Shown here: one piece after another, positions 1-5,450 of the stretch
Numbering within the stretch: the first letter of the stretch is position 1
Layout of the letters: every line of letters starts with the position of its first letter
Assembly (NCBI GenBank): GCA_026770585.1
Contig: MU646417.1
Coordinates: 71,201 to 81,780, forward strand
DNA length: 10,580 nucleotides
Source: Baffinella frigidus
Taxonomy: Eukaryota; Cryptophyceae; Cryptomonadales; Baffinellaceae
Reading direction: 5' to 3'
Translations under genes and position numbers: made by a program
The notes under the pieces: model-generated
The model's input: only the letters and a program-made list of their open reading frames with translations
What the model was told of the DNA's origin: nothing
Databases searched by the model: none

Positions 1-66
1 GGTTTAGGGTTTAGGGTTTAGGGTTGAGGATTGTGGGTTGAGGGTTGAGGGTTGAGGGTTGGGGGT

Positions 67-98
<32 letters not shown>

Positions 99-170
99 GA
101 TTGAGAGTTGAGAGTTGAGGGTGGCGGGTTTAGGGTTTAGGGTTTAGGGTTCAGGGTTCAGGGTTCAGGG
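1..170 (+). repeat. Degenerate telomere-like heptad array (GGGTTTA / GGGTTGA / GGGTTCA)
   Basis: The tract begins with three GGTTTAG units, shifts to about a dozen GGGTTGA units with point changes, returns to GGGTTTA near 127-150 and ends in GGGTTCA. The period is 7 throughout. GGGTTTA is the telomere repeat of plants, many green algae and dinoflagellates. The G-rich strand reads rightward, so this is not the expected C-rich left chromosome end; it is interstitial or rearranged. Block-wise change of variant suggests local expansion after divergence. Confidence 0.95.
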
Positions 171-215
171 TTTTAGACCCTGAGTCTTCCTACAAGATGA
201 CTGGTCCTGTTTTCA

Positions 216-322
216 GGGTTGAGGGTAGAGGATTTAGGGTTTATGGTTTAGGGTTCAGGGTTCAGGGTTCAGGGTTCAGGGTTCAGGGTTCAGGGTTCAG
301 GGTTCAGGGTTCAGGGTTCAGG
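216..322 (+). repeat. GGGTTCA heptad array
   Basis: After a 45-bp non-repeat spacer at 171-215, mixed heptads give way to about ten perfect GGGTTCA units (roughly 251-322). The homogeneity contrasts with the degenerate array to its left and suggests recent amplification of this one variant. Confidence 0.95.
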
Positions 323-674
323 CATATCCCAAAGGTCCGAGAAGGATAGGGAGGGTGTGTTGGGCGTGAATTGAGCCCCGAATTTGTTCATTTCGGGTTT
401 AGAGTTTAGGGTTCAGGGCTTAGAGGTTCGGCTTAGGGTTTGGAGTTTAGAGTTTAGGCACCTTCCGAGGGCCGAGAAGAAGAGGGAGGGCTGAATTGGC
501 CTGGATTGAGCCCCTAATTTGATCATGTTGGGTTTAGGGGTCAGGGGTCAGGGCTCAGGGTTAAGGGTTATGGCACCTTTCGAAGGTCAGAGAAGGAGAG
601 GGAGGGTGTGCTGGGCGTGATTTGCGCCCCGGATTTGACCAGCAGCTTCACGATTTCGATTTGTCCCACCATGC
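322..674 (-). repeat. Three diverged copies of a module encoding GAQ-TPSTPSLSFSDL
   Basis: Copies lie near 322-395, 457-530 and 572-674 and are separated by GGGTTTA/GGGTTCA-like heptads at 396-456 and 531-571. On the minus strand all three read the same peptide: GAQFTPNTPSLSFSDL, GAQSRPIQPSLFFSAL and GAQITPSTPSLSFSDL. Only the third keeps the ankyrin-like part upstream. The alternation of module and heptads looks like a higher-order tandem repeat of about 115-135 bp, with telomere-like DNA as the linker. Confidence 0.7.
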
Positions 675-690
675 ACGCCCACTGCACGGG
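568..690 (-). pseudogene. Ankyrin-repeat fragment 1
   Basis: The minus-strand open frame reads MVGQIEIVKLLVKSGAQI from an ATG at 672, followed by TPSTPSLSFSDLRKVP and a TAA at 570-568. The first part matches the ankyrin consensus: a helix of type G-x-x-E/I-V-K-L-L-x-x-G-A. Ankyrin repeats are about 33-residue protein-interaction motifs, and only half of one is present. Upstream the frame runs into telomere-like heptads (reading DPKPVQWAC), so there is no complete gene. A second copy lies at 866-917. I read this as a gene relic broken up by heptad DNA; a short exon is the alternative. Confidence 0.6.
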
Positions 691-781
691 TTTAGGGTCG
701 ACGGTCAACGGGTTTAGGGTTGACGGTCAACGGGTTTAGGATTGACGGCGGGGTGCACGGGTTTAGGGTCGACGGTCAACG
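685..781 (+). repeat. 22-bp tandem repeat, unit GGGTTTAGGGTCGACGGTCAAC
   Basis: Four units begin near 688, 710, 732 and 759, with T/C variation at the central GTCGAC/GTTGAC and a short GGCGGGGTGCA interruption before the last unit. The first half of the unit is telomeric GGGTTTAGGG; the second half is unique. It is a compound minisatellite built partly from a telomere repeat. Confidence 0.9.
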
Positions 782-865
782 CGGGGAAGAGCATAGTCAA
801 CTGTAACACCTGAGGCACGCCGTTATTGGATGTCGAGGGAAGATGACCAAAAAACAACAAAAACA

Positions 866-917
866 GAGCCCCGGATTTGACCAGCAGTTCGACGATTTTG
901 ATTTGTCCCACCATGTA
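866..917 (-). pseudogene. Ankyrin-repeat fragment 2
   Basis: This is a direct repeat of 625-674 (shared stretch ccggatttgaccagcag, then near-identity through cgattttgatttgtcccacc). On the minus strand it reads MVGQIKIVELLVKSGA, the same ankyrin helix as fragment 1 with K/E swaps at two positions. It lies in a longer minus-strand open frame (714-977) whose remainder is heptad-encoded low complexity. No neighbouring exon is recognisable. Confidence 0.6.
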
Positions 918-922
918 CCGGA

Positions 923-959
923 CCTGACCTCGATGCAGGTTTGACCCGAAACCCGAAAC
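923..959. repeat. Left arm of a perfect 37-bp inverted repeat (partner 1325-1361)
   Basis: The sequence from cctgacctcgatgcaggttt to gaaacccgaaac is the exact reverse complement of 1325-1361. Similarity extends weakly outward through ctaaacacta. In coding orientation (plus here, minus at 1325) the copy reads GLTSMQV and then a stop, the same peptide end as the ankyrin relic at 1616-1732. The two copies therefore appear to be an inverted duplication of one ankyrin fragment. Confidence 0.9.
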
Positions 960-982
960 ACTAAACACTAAACACAAAACCC

Positions 983-1000
983 CAGCGGGCGTGCCCGCTG
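983..1000. other. GC-rich hairpin, 8-bp stem
   Basis: CAGCGGGC and GCCCGCTG flank a GT dinucleotide, an almost perfect palindrome between C-rich and G-rich heptad DNA. Function unknown; it may simply mark a junction. Confidence 0.75.
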
Positions 1001-1160
1001 CATTTCGGGTTAAGGGTTGAGGCTTTGGGGTTCAAGATTTGGGAGTCGAGGTTTATGGTTTAGGGATTGGGGAGAAGGGTTCAGGGTGTAGGGTGTATGG
1101 TTCAGGGTTTAGGGTGAATGTTCAGGGTTCGGGATATGGGATATGGGGTCTAGGGTTGAG
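1001..1160 (+). repeat. Highly degenerate heptad DNA
   Basis: The stretch holds scattered GGGTTCA, GGGTTTA and GGGTGTA units plus gggatatgggatatgggg. No open frame or other feature is visible. Confidence 0.7.
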
Positions 1161-1171
1161 GTTAGCTGGTC

Positions 1172-1290
1172 GGAGACGTTTTCATAGGGTAACGGCCTGA
1201 AAAAGGGTAGTTAGGCCTACGGCATTGCCTAGGACCTCCTACCGTAGGCCGAGACGTTTTGGTCCTAGGACCCCTCGGCCTTCAGGAATT
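1172..1290. repeat. CCTACGG-type dispersed repeat, copy 1
   Basis: The block runs ttcatagggtaacggcctga, then GGCCTACGG (1214-1222) with its inverse CCGTAGGCC (1242-1250), then palindromic GTCCTAGGAC. A partial copy (ttcataggctaacggcctga) lies at 1608-1627 and a fuller one at 9222-9290. Related CCTAC-G-GTAGG cores occur at 4300-4310 and 10317-10327. The block is flanked by two gagacgtttt copies (1173-1182, 1251-1260). This is an unrecognised dispersed family. Confidence 0.7.
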
Positions 1291-1324
1291 TTAAGGAGGA
1301 ACGGTTTGGGGTCTAGTGTTGAGC

Positions 1325-1382
1325 GTTTCGGGTTTCGGGTCAAACCTGCATCGAGGTCAGGCCTGCCTCGTCGGTGACGCTC
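1325..1382 (-). pseudogene. Ankyrin-fragment 3' end truncated by the TC microsatellite
   Basis: On the minus strand it encodes SVTDEAGLTSMQV and a stop. The segment at 1342-1382 is a direct repeat (39 of 41 bases) of 1639-1679, where the same peptide continues upstream into HLLENGADP. Here the upstream part is missing and (GA)n takes its place, so the microsatellite interrupts the ankyrin sequence. Confidence 0.65.
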
Positions 1383-1412
1383 TCGCTCTCTCTCTTTCTC
1401 TCTCGCTCGCTC

Positions 1413-1461
<49 letters not shown>

Positions 1462-1475
1462 CTCTCTCTCGCTCC

Positions 1476-1514
<39 letters not shown>

Positions 1515-1546
1515 GCTCTCTCTCTCTCGCGCTCTCTCTCTCTCTC
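1379..1546 (+). repeat. TC microsatellite with CG interruptions
   Basis: About 168 bp consist of CT dinucleotides broken by GC steps and one TTT. The strand is almost pure pyrimidine apart from scattered G, which can form triplex (H-DNA) structures. All open frames through it (Ser/Leu or Arg/Glu repeats) are by-products of the dinucleotide. Confidence 0.97.
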
Positions 1547-1568
1547 GGATGAGGTGGGCCTCATCCGA
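1545..1568. other. Perfect 10-bp stem hairpin at the edge of the TC tract
   Basis: TCGGATGAGG and CCTCATCCGA enclose TGGG. The hairpin sits directly at the right end of the microsatellite. Confidence 0.85.
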
Positions 1569-1615
1569 CACGCTCGGGTATCCGAAGGAACACCATTTCC
1601 CTACACATTCATAGG

Positions 1616-1732
1616 CTAACGGCCTGAAAATGAAAAAAAAACCTGCATCGAGGTCAGGCCCGCCTCGTCGGTCACGCTCGGATCGGCGCCGTTCTCCAAC
1701 AGATGCGACGCCGAGTTGTAGTGCCCCTGCAT
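1616..1732 (-). pseudogene. Ankyrin-repeat fragment 3 (best preserved on the left side)
   Basis: The minus-strand frame has an ATG at 1732 and a TAG at 1618-1616, 38 codons. Residues 3-27 read GHYNSASHLLENGADPSV and TDEAGLT, which fits the ankyrin consensus closely: GH..A..LLE.GADP...D..G.T. Ankyrin repeats mediate protein-protein contacts. Only about one repeat is present. After GLTSMQ the frame enters a poly-T run where CAG|GTTTTT could be a splice donor; the CAG|GTTTG at the other two copies is compatible, but this is inference. It lies immediately right of the TC microsatellite. I treat it as an exon relic or pseudogene; a short genuine exon cannot be excluded. Confidence 0.6.
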
Positions 1733-1846
1733 TCTCAAAACGCCAAAACGTCAAAAAGTGTTGTTAGAGATTTTAAAAGTATTATTCGAGCTTCTAAAAT
1801 CATTTTAGAGGGGGTTTGAATTATTGTTAGATGCTGTGCGTCAAGT
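1733..1846. other. No recognisable feature
   Basis: AT-leaning sequence with a weak internal inverse (ctaaaatcattttag, around 1792). No open frame, repeat copy or RNA gene was seen. Confidence 0.5.
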
Positions 1847-1930
1847 GCTCATAGACTTTTGTATCACTCAACTCAAGGCTCCAGGGCCTCATTTAGGACC
1901 TGTATCGAGAGTAATAAAGAAGAAGAAGAA
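1847..1930 (+). repeat. Dispersed repeat with (GAA)n tail, copy A
   Basis: The copy runs from gctcatagacttttg through tcactcaactcaaggct to gagagtaataaagaagaag. It matches copy B (2960-3055, minus) over its full length with few changes, and copy C (5451-5524) with an internal deletion of about 27 bp. One frame reads AHRLLYHSTQGSR followed by FRTCIESNKEEEE in both A and B. A body followed by a short microsatellite tail resembles the 3' ends of non-LTR retroposons (SINE/LINE), but no RNA polymerase III boxes or reverse transcriptase are seen. Confidence 0.75.
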
Positions 1931-1936
1931 CAAGTG

Positions 1937-2073
1937 CACTGCCAGCGAGAAAATTTCGCAGAGGACGTAAAGACACTATAATGTGTCTCAGACACATTAT
2001 AGTCGCTGTGACAGCGACAACAATGTTTTAAAAGGGTCTTCACGTCCTCTACGAATTTTTCTCGCAGACAGTG
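1937..2073. mobile_element. 137-bp foldback/MITE-like element with CACTG...CAGTG ends
   Basis: Terminal inverted repeats at 1937-1974 and 2036-2073 match at 33 of 38 positions. Between them lie a perfect 14-bp stem with one-base loop (1975-2003) and a perfect 7-bp stem (2003-2017). The element has no coding capacity. CACTG/CAGTG ends recall the CACTA (CMC/EnSpm) superfamily, whose termini are CACTA or CACTG; the assignment is tentative because I see no clear 2-3 bp target duplication. It lies a few bases after the (GAA) tail of copy A. Confidence 0.8.
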
Positions 2074-2200
2074 GCCTTAGTCCCGTCGCCTGATAGATTC
2101 TATCTCAGATTGGCTTGGCATTGGAGCCACTTCCCACTTTTAGGGATTTAAAATACTTACGAGTCCCATGCTGCACTGGTCATCAATCTCATCACGACGA
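2074..2200. other. No recognisable feature
   Basis: Unique-looking sequence between two foldback elements. It contains one small palindromic stretch (gatagattctatctc) and nothing that suggests a gene. Confidence 0.5.
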
Positions 2201-2347
2201 GTATTCCTGAGGAATACGATTTTGGTGTATGTTAAGGCTTAGGGGCTGTTCATATTGGCCTTTCATAGCAGTAACTTCACAATATATAGCCTTAAGATAC
2301 ACCAAAATCGCATCGGTGGTCCCCGAAATCGTATTTCTCAGAAATAC
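2201..2347. mobile_element. 147-bp inverted-repeat element tipped with two small hairpins
   Basis: The left end GTATTCCTGAGGAATAC (2201-2217) and the right end GTATTTCTCAGAAATAC (2331-2347) are each perfect hairpins with 8-bp stems and a one-base loop, and together they form an outer inverted repeat. Inside are further inverted arms, 2217-2239 against 2288-2310 (22 of 23). The right part (2309-2379) is duplicated at 2600-2670 (67 of 71), so part of the element was copied again nearby. No coding capacity; MITE-like. Confidence 0.7.
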
Positions 2348-2385
2348 TGATCCGGATAAAATCATGGCGTTTCCTGGTATAGTCC

Positions 2386-2560
2386 ACCTACCCTAACACA
2401 GGCTACCGTAACACATACTTACCCTCCGCACATACTCCTTCGGCCGCCCCCGATTTCCCCCTGCAAGGAAGTATGCCTGAAGGGTGGACACCATAACGCA
2501 TACCTACCCTCCACACATACTCAATCAGTCCGGCCCCGACGGGTGTGTGTTAGGGTAGGT
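2386..2560. repeat. 175-bp segment with perfect 15-bp inverted ends and an internal duplication
   Basis: ACCTACCCTAACACA at 2386-2400 is the exact inverse of 2546-2560. Within it, 2409-2437 and 2494-2522 (taac.catac.taccctcc) match at 26 of 29 positions at an 85-bp offset. No open frame is convincing. It could be another small nonautonomous element. Confidence 0.6.
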
Positions 2561-2565
2561 CCACT

Positions 2566-2689
2566 GTACACAGCCTGATTGGATCAGGCACCGAGGAGTC
2601 GCATCGGTGGTCCCCGAAATCGTATTTCTCAGAAATACTGGCCCGGATGAAATCAGGGCGTTTCCTGGTACACAGCCTGATTGGATCAG
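2566..2689 (+). repeat. Duplicated 22-mer bracketing the copied hairpin block
   Basis: The 22-mer at 2566-2587 (core cacagcctgattggatcag) recurs exactly at 2668-2689. Between the copies lies the second hairpin-containing block at 2600-2670. In one minus-strand frame this gives repeated TPRCLIQSGCV, but the frame follows the duplication and I do not call it a gene. Confidence 0.75.
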
Positions 2690-2916
2690 ACAACGCGGAG
2701 TGCTCTTCCCCCCCTTGGCCTTGAGCACTTCAAAACATCCCACACCCAATACCCTGACCAGGGCCGGGGCGGCGTGGAATGTGGTGGTTTCGGTGCAGGG
2801 TGTAGGGTGTAGGGTGTAGGGTGAAGGGTGTAGGGTGTAGGGTGTCGGGTGTAGGGTGTAGGGTGTCGGGTGTCGGGTGTAGGGTGTAGGGTGTATCAGG
2901 CAACGTGGAGTGCTCT
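2684..2916 (+). repeat. Direct repeats (about 23 bp) bracketing a GGGTGTA array
   Basis: 2684-2707 and 2893-2916 share atcag.caacg.ggagtgctctt with three differences. Between them lie about 80 bp of unique sequence and the heptad array. The arrangement is like other heptad tracts in the window. Confidence 0.7.
2792..2895 (+). repeat. GGGTGTA heptad array
   Basis: About fourteen 7-bp units with GGGTGTC, GGGTGAA and GGGTGCA variants. It is a one-base derivative of the telomeric GGGTTTA. The same variant appears again at the right edge (10549-10580). Confidence 0.95.
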
Positions 2917-2959
2917 TGAGGGTCAATAATTGGAACTCTTGACGATGCTGGTACCATAC

Positions 2960-3055
2960 TTCTTCTTCTTCTTCTTCTTCTTCTTTATTACTCTCGATAC
3001 AGGTCCTAAAACAGGCCCTTGAGCCTTGAGTTGAGTGATAAAAAAGTCTATGAGC
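2960..3055 (-). repeat. Dispersed repeat with (GAA)n tail, copy B (inverted)
   Basis: Reverse complement of copy A (1847-1930) with only a handful of substitutions and a longer tail of eight or nine GAA units (TTC on this strand, 2960-2984). Upstream in element orientation it shares GACGGTA just before the first base with copy C. The minus frame reads AHRLFYHSTQGSR then a poly-Glu run. A and B form a long inverted pair enclosing two foldback elements and the GGGTGTA array. Confidence 0.8.
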
Positions 3056-3147
3056 TATACCGTCGACTCTTGCCATTAATTCATTATTTTCTTTTCGTGG
3101 CCAGAAGATGCGAAAACCCTTCAATCGTACACGAGGGCCTAGCGTTT

Positions 3148-3182
3148 GGGGGGGAGGGGGACCCCCCCCCCTGGAGGGGGGG
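3148..3182. other. G-run / C-run hairpin
   Basis: Seven G, A, five G, A, ten C, then TGGA and seven G. Either G-run can pair with the C-run, and the G-runs could support a quadruplex. It lies immediately left of the AT-rich heptad array. Confidence 0.85.
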
Positions 3183-3383
3183 TTTATTACTTATTATTTA
3201 TTTAGAATTTAGCATTTGGTATTTTTATTACTTATTTATTTAGCATTTAGCATTTGGTATTTTATTTATTTAGAATTTAGCATTTGGTATTTTGGGTTTA
3301 GAAATTTATCTAGTATTCAGCATTTGGTATTTAGGGTTTGGTATTTAGCATTTAGCATTTGGTATTTAGGGTTTAGGGTTTCT
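3183..3383 (+). repeat. AT-rich heptad array (ATTTAGC / ATTTGGT / ATTTAGA) grading into GGGTTTA
   Basis: Most of this 200-bp tract reads in steps of seven: tatttag, catttag, catttgg, tatttag, ggtttag. It keeps the TTTAG/TTTGG core of the telomeric unit but replaces the G triplet. At the right end (3366-3383) it turns into canonical GGGTTTA. Derivation from telomeric repeats is inference. Open frames rich in Phe/Tyr/Trp through it are artefacts of the period. Confidence 0.85.
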
Positions 3384-3408
3384 CCCTTCTACGGTACATT
3401 AAGGTTAG

Positions 3409-3609
3409 CAGGGGTGGACCCTGCTGACGGCGCAGACAACTTGTGTGGCTCAAGAAGAAGAAGAAGCAGCAGAAGAAGAAAAAGAAGACGAAGACGACGA
3501 CGAAAAAGAGAGGGTAGGGATGCCACACGAGGCCAACCAGGCGAACAGAATAAATGGACGTTTCAGGGTGTTGTGGGGGAAGCTACACGGAAAGCGTGCA
3601 GGTACCTGA
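3409..3609 (+). CDS. Uncertain acidic open frame (possible exon)
   Basis: The open frame runs 66 codons between in-frame stops, without an initial ATG. It contains TLLTAQTTCVAQEEEE, then a run of about 22 residues that are nearly all Glu, Asp or Lys, then GMPHEANQANRINGRF and RVLWGKLHGKRAGT. The acidic run is encoded by imperfect GAA/GAC triplets and could be just a microsatellite; the flanking sequence is not low complexity. I recognise no family. The LLTAQ codons recur near 3990-4004 in a partly duplicated segment. Treat as weak. Confidence 0.2.
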   Translation, partial: QGWTLLTAQTTCVAQEEEEAAEEEKEDEDDDEKERVGMPHEANQANRINGRFRVLWGKLHGKRAGT

Positions 3610-3662
3610 CCAATATGCTGACTTTTGGCGTGTTTCCTGGGCAACAATCCAATAATTGACTG

Positions 3663-3833
3663 ATGAATCTGTTCGCATGGATAGCCTCGCGTGGTGGACG
3701 GGTGTTCAGTCTGGATCACTTGGAAGCGTCTTATCAAAAGTCACCTTTTCTCTTCTCTATCGTCATTACAAACGAGCTGTTGAAAAAATCATGCCAATCC
3801 GGTTGTTGTCACGGGCTGAAAGCACGACGGTAA
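3663..3833 (+). CDS. Small hypothetical ORF, 56 codons
   Basis: ATG at 3663 to TAA at 3831-3833. The product begins MNLFAWIASRGGRVFSLDHL, then has a hydrophobic segment (FLFSIVITNELL) and a Cys/Arg-rich end. No family is recognised. The part around GRVF.LDH is repeated at 4015-4044, where it would read GRVFRLDHAEQ in the matching frame, but the differences show no codon-position bias. It may be a chance frame. Confidence 0.2.
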   Translation: MNLFAWIASRGGRVFSLDHLEASYQKSPFLFSIVITNELLKKSCQSGCCHGLKARR

Positions 3834-4044
3834 AATCCACGCTCTTTTGAAATTGGAACCTATTCATGTCTGGTCGCATAGGGCGTGGAAGGGCAAAACA
3901 GAGCTAGTCAAGTTGACAGACTCTTCTTAAGTTGTCCTGCCGGTTTCCCGGTACAAATTCGTCAACTTTGGAGTAGAAAAGGGCCTGCCTTGCTGACGGC
4001 GCAGAGGAGGGGGATGGACGGGTGTTCCGTCTTGATCACGCGGA
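3695..4044 (+). repeat. Diverged direct duplications (3695-3724/4015-4044 and 3420-3434/3990-4004)
   Basis: tggacgggtgttc followed by gtct.gatcac recurs at a 320-bp offset (26 of 30). A separate 15-base stretch, tgctgacggcgcag with one preceding base, recurs between 3420 and 3990. The order is preserved, so 3420-3724 and 3990-4044 may be diverged copies of one longer segment with a deletion in the second. Confidence 0.6.
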
Positions 4045-4085
4045 ACAGAGAGGGCACCTGCTCCATTCCGGTGCAGGGGTTGGTG

Positions 4086-4181
4086 ACACGCAAGGCAGCC
4101 CCGCCGGCAGGCTCGTGAGCGCCCGCGTGACCGGTCACGCGGACGCCGAAGCCAACTGTCCAAGGTGACTGCCTTGCGTGT
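4086..4181. repeat. Palindrome-centred module, copy 1
   Basis: The centre is a perfect 18-bp palindrome, CGCGTGACCGGTCACGCG (4124-4141). 13-bp arms at 4086-4098 (acacgcaaggcag) and 4169-4181 are exact inverses, but the sequence between arm and centre is not symmetric. Positions 4112-4181 recur inverted at 8845-8915 with very few changes, so this is a mobile or recently duplicated block. Confidence 0.85.
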
Positions 4182-4207
4182 CCCCTCCTCCGTCCCCCTG
4201 TACGCTT

Positions 4208-4227
4208 GCTCAAACCCGGGTTTGAGC
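4208..4227. other. Perfect 20-bp palindrome
   Basis: GCTCAAACCCGGGTTTGAGC. Its centre is telomere-like (AAACCC/GGGTTT joined head to head), as expected if two opposed telomeric units were fused. Function unknown. Confidence 0.9.
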
Positions 4228-4240
4228 CCGTGGAACAGCC

Positions 4241-4404
4241 ACCACACAGCGGACTTCGAAGGGATTTCTGAATAACCCCTAAGCGATAAGACCTACAACC
4301 CTACGGTAGGCAACCCGTAGGGACATAGGGGGGTTCTTACGGATAAGGTAACGGAAATTCGGCCCAAAATGGGCCGAAACTCCCCTCGTAGCCCGCTGTG
4401 TGGT
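4241..4404. repeat. 12-bp inverted ends enclosing two hairpins
   Basis: ACCACACAGCGG (4241-4252) and CCGCTGTGTGGT (4393-4404) are exact inverses. Between them are hairpin CCCTACGG/CCGTAGGG (4299-4306/4315-4322), which carries the CCTACGGTAGG core of the dispersed family, and hairpin TTCGGCCCA-AAA-TGGGCCGAA (4358-4378). The 164-bp interval may be one small element. Confidence 0.6.
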
Positions 4405-4672
4405 TTGGGGTTCTCATCAGAAACCCCCACTCGTGTAAATCGGCACCCCCCTCTGTCCCTCCACCTGCTCCCGTCATTTCCAGCCTCATCACAACCCCGG
4501 GCCCAGTCTTATCTTCTCTCAGACATTTCCGGTCCCGTCAAATCATTTATCTGAGAGAAGATATCTGAGAGAAGATTTCCGGCCCCGTCACAACTCCACC
4601 ACTGCACACTGCCACCCCGATCTGTGTTTTCAAACGAATTTGGGTTCCAAAGGCAGCGTTTGGTTCGCGGGT
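4405..4672. repeat. Mostly featureless stretch with a small inverted/tandem repeat
   Basis: ATCTTCTCTCAGA (4511-4523) is inverted at 4550-4562 and again at 4564-4576, so the motif is present once forward and twice reversed. The following atttccgg.cccgtca is also duplicated (4525 and 4575). A short plus-strand frame from 4369 is proline/serine-rich and not convincing. Confidence 0.6.
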
Positions 4673-4884
4673 GGTATTGTCGAAATGGGATCCGCGCGGA
4701 AAAAATCGAGGTCAGGTCAGCAACAATTTTTCATTTTTTTGCCTTTTTGTGTCATCTTATGGGTGGGAGATGCTATTTTGAGATAAAAACTATGCCTAAG
4801 ATAGCATAAAAGTCATTTTTTTGGAAAATTTCCTGATTTCCTGACCTGACCTAGATTCCGCGCGAAGCCCATTTCGACAATACC
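4673..4884. mobile_element. 212-bp MITE-like element
   Basis: Terminal inverted repeats of 44-48 bp: GGTATTGTCGAAATGGG is identical at both ends, followed by CGCGCGGAA and AGGTCAGGTCAG, with a four-base gap between the last two blocks. The core is AT-rich and noncoding and holds a further imperfect inverse (atgctatttt / aagatagcat). The flanks CGCGGGTG (left) and CGCGTGGTG (right) are similar and might be a decayed target duplication, but they do not align base for base. Superfamily not assigned. Confidence 0.85.
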
Positions 4885-4901
4885 GCGTGGTGGAGGTAGC
4901 T

Positions 4902-4931
4902 CTGTCTCATGGATTTCTGTCTCATAGATTT
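4902..4931 (+). repeat. 15-bp tandem duplication
   Basis: ctgtctcat.gattt occurs twice in a row (14 of 15), directly left of the foldback at 4928. Confidence 0.85.
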
Positions 4932-5019
4932 TCACGGTGGTTTCTCTTGCAAATGTCTACCATGGAATGTCTACCATGTGTCCATGGTAGACATTTGCAA
5001 GAGAAACCACCGTGGAAAT
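4928..5019. mobile_element. 92-bp foldback with 39-bp arms
   Basis: Arms 4928-4966 and 4981-5019 match at 38 of 39 positions (core ggtttctcttgcaaatgtct). The 14-base loop repeats the arm-end motif aatgtctaccatg. It lies 43 bp right of the 212-bp element. The near identity suggests a young or actively homogenised palindrome. Confidence 0.9.
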
Positions 5020-5237
5020 CGACTCATGGGCCGAGATCGAGAGAACATGTGCCCCTATTATATGCGTACAAGGACCCCTTAAGATCCGTCGAGGATGGGC
5101 TCAAGGCCCGCCTTTTGGGCTCACTCGTTTGGTGATCACGGGCTGTTTTCTGGGTCAAAGTCAACGAATTTGTACCGCACACCCAGCATGTCAACTTCCG
5201 AACAGTCCGTCAACCCAACTGAGACCACGCAGGACAC
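5020..5237. other. No gene recognised
   Basis: The only link found is caaagtcaacgaatttgtac (5156-5175), an approximate inverse of 3951-3971. Open frames here have no recognisable content. Confidence 0.5.
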
Positions 5238-5368
5238 TTGATGGGGGTATTTCGTGGCTGGAATTTGAGTCATTGGCTGGCATTTGAGCCATTTTCATAT
5301 AAAAAAATGACTTTTGAAATACCTCCCCCACAAAAATTATTTTTTGAAATAACCCCCCCAACAATCCT
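5238..5368 (+). repeat. Short tandem duplications next to a possible terminal inverse
   Basis: GGCTGGAATTTGAGTCATT is followed directly by a 17-of-19 copy (5256-5274, 5275-5293). Then ttttgaaata.c..ccccca is duplicated (5313-5329, 5342-5360). TGGGGGTATTTC near 5242 is roughly inverse to gaaatacctccccca at 5315-5329, which could be the ends of a small element. Confidence 0.65.
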
Positions 5369-5388
5369 GGATGGCAGCGCTAGGCATC

Positions 5389-5417
5389 CGAAAGCCCTTT
5401 CCAAGGGCAGCTTTTCG
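5389..5417. other. Imperfect hairpin
   Basis: CGAAA-GCCCTT-TCC-AAGGGC-agc-TTTTCG. A stem-loop with a small bulge; no poly-T tail or gene context gives it a role. Confidence 0.6.
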
Positions 5418-5450
5418 ATCGTCAAATCGGGGCGCTTCGAGGACGGTACC

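Noticed and set aside
1-30. True chromosome end at the left edge
   Set aside because: A left-hand telomere would be C-rich (CCCTAAA) on this strand; here it is G-rich and continues into ordinary sequence.
251-322. CRISPR-like regular repeats
   Set aside because: Seven-base units with no spacers are a simple tandem array.
1239-1754. 171-codon minus-strand Arg/Glu-rich frame, and Ser/Leu frames on the other strand
   Set aside because: They result from the TC/GA dinucleotide; the real signal is the out-of-phase ankyrin fragment at 1616-1732.
2525-3124. 199-codon minus-strand frame with STPRCLIQSGCV repeats
   Set aside because: It crosses duplicated hairpin blocks, the GGGTGTA array and a (GAA)n tail; the repeats in the peptide mirror the DNA duplications.
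3927-4247. Minus-strand frames with FRVIKTEHPS, similar to FQVIQTEHPS at 3690-3730
   Set aside because: The match is only about 30 bp and shows no codon-position bias; neither strand can be preferred.
4358-4378. Rho-independent terminator
   Set aside because: The hairpin has no U-run after it and the DNA appears eukaryotic.
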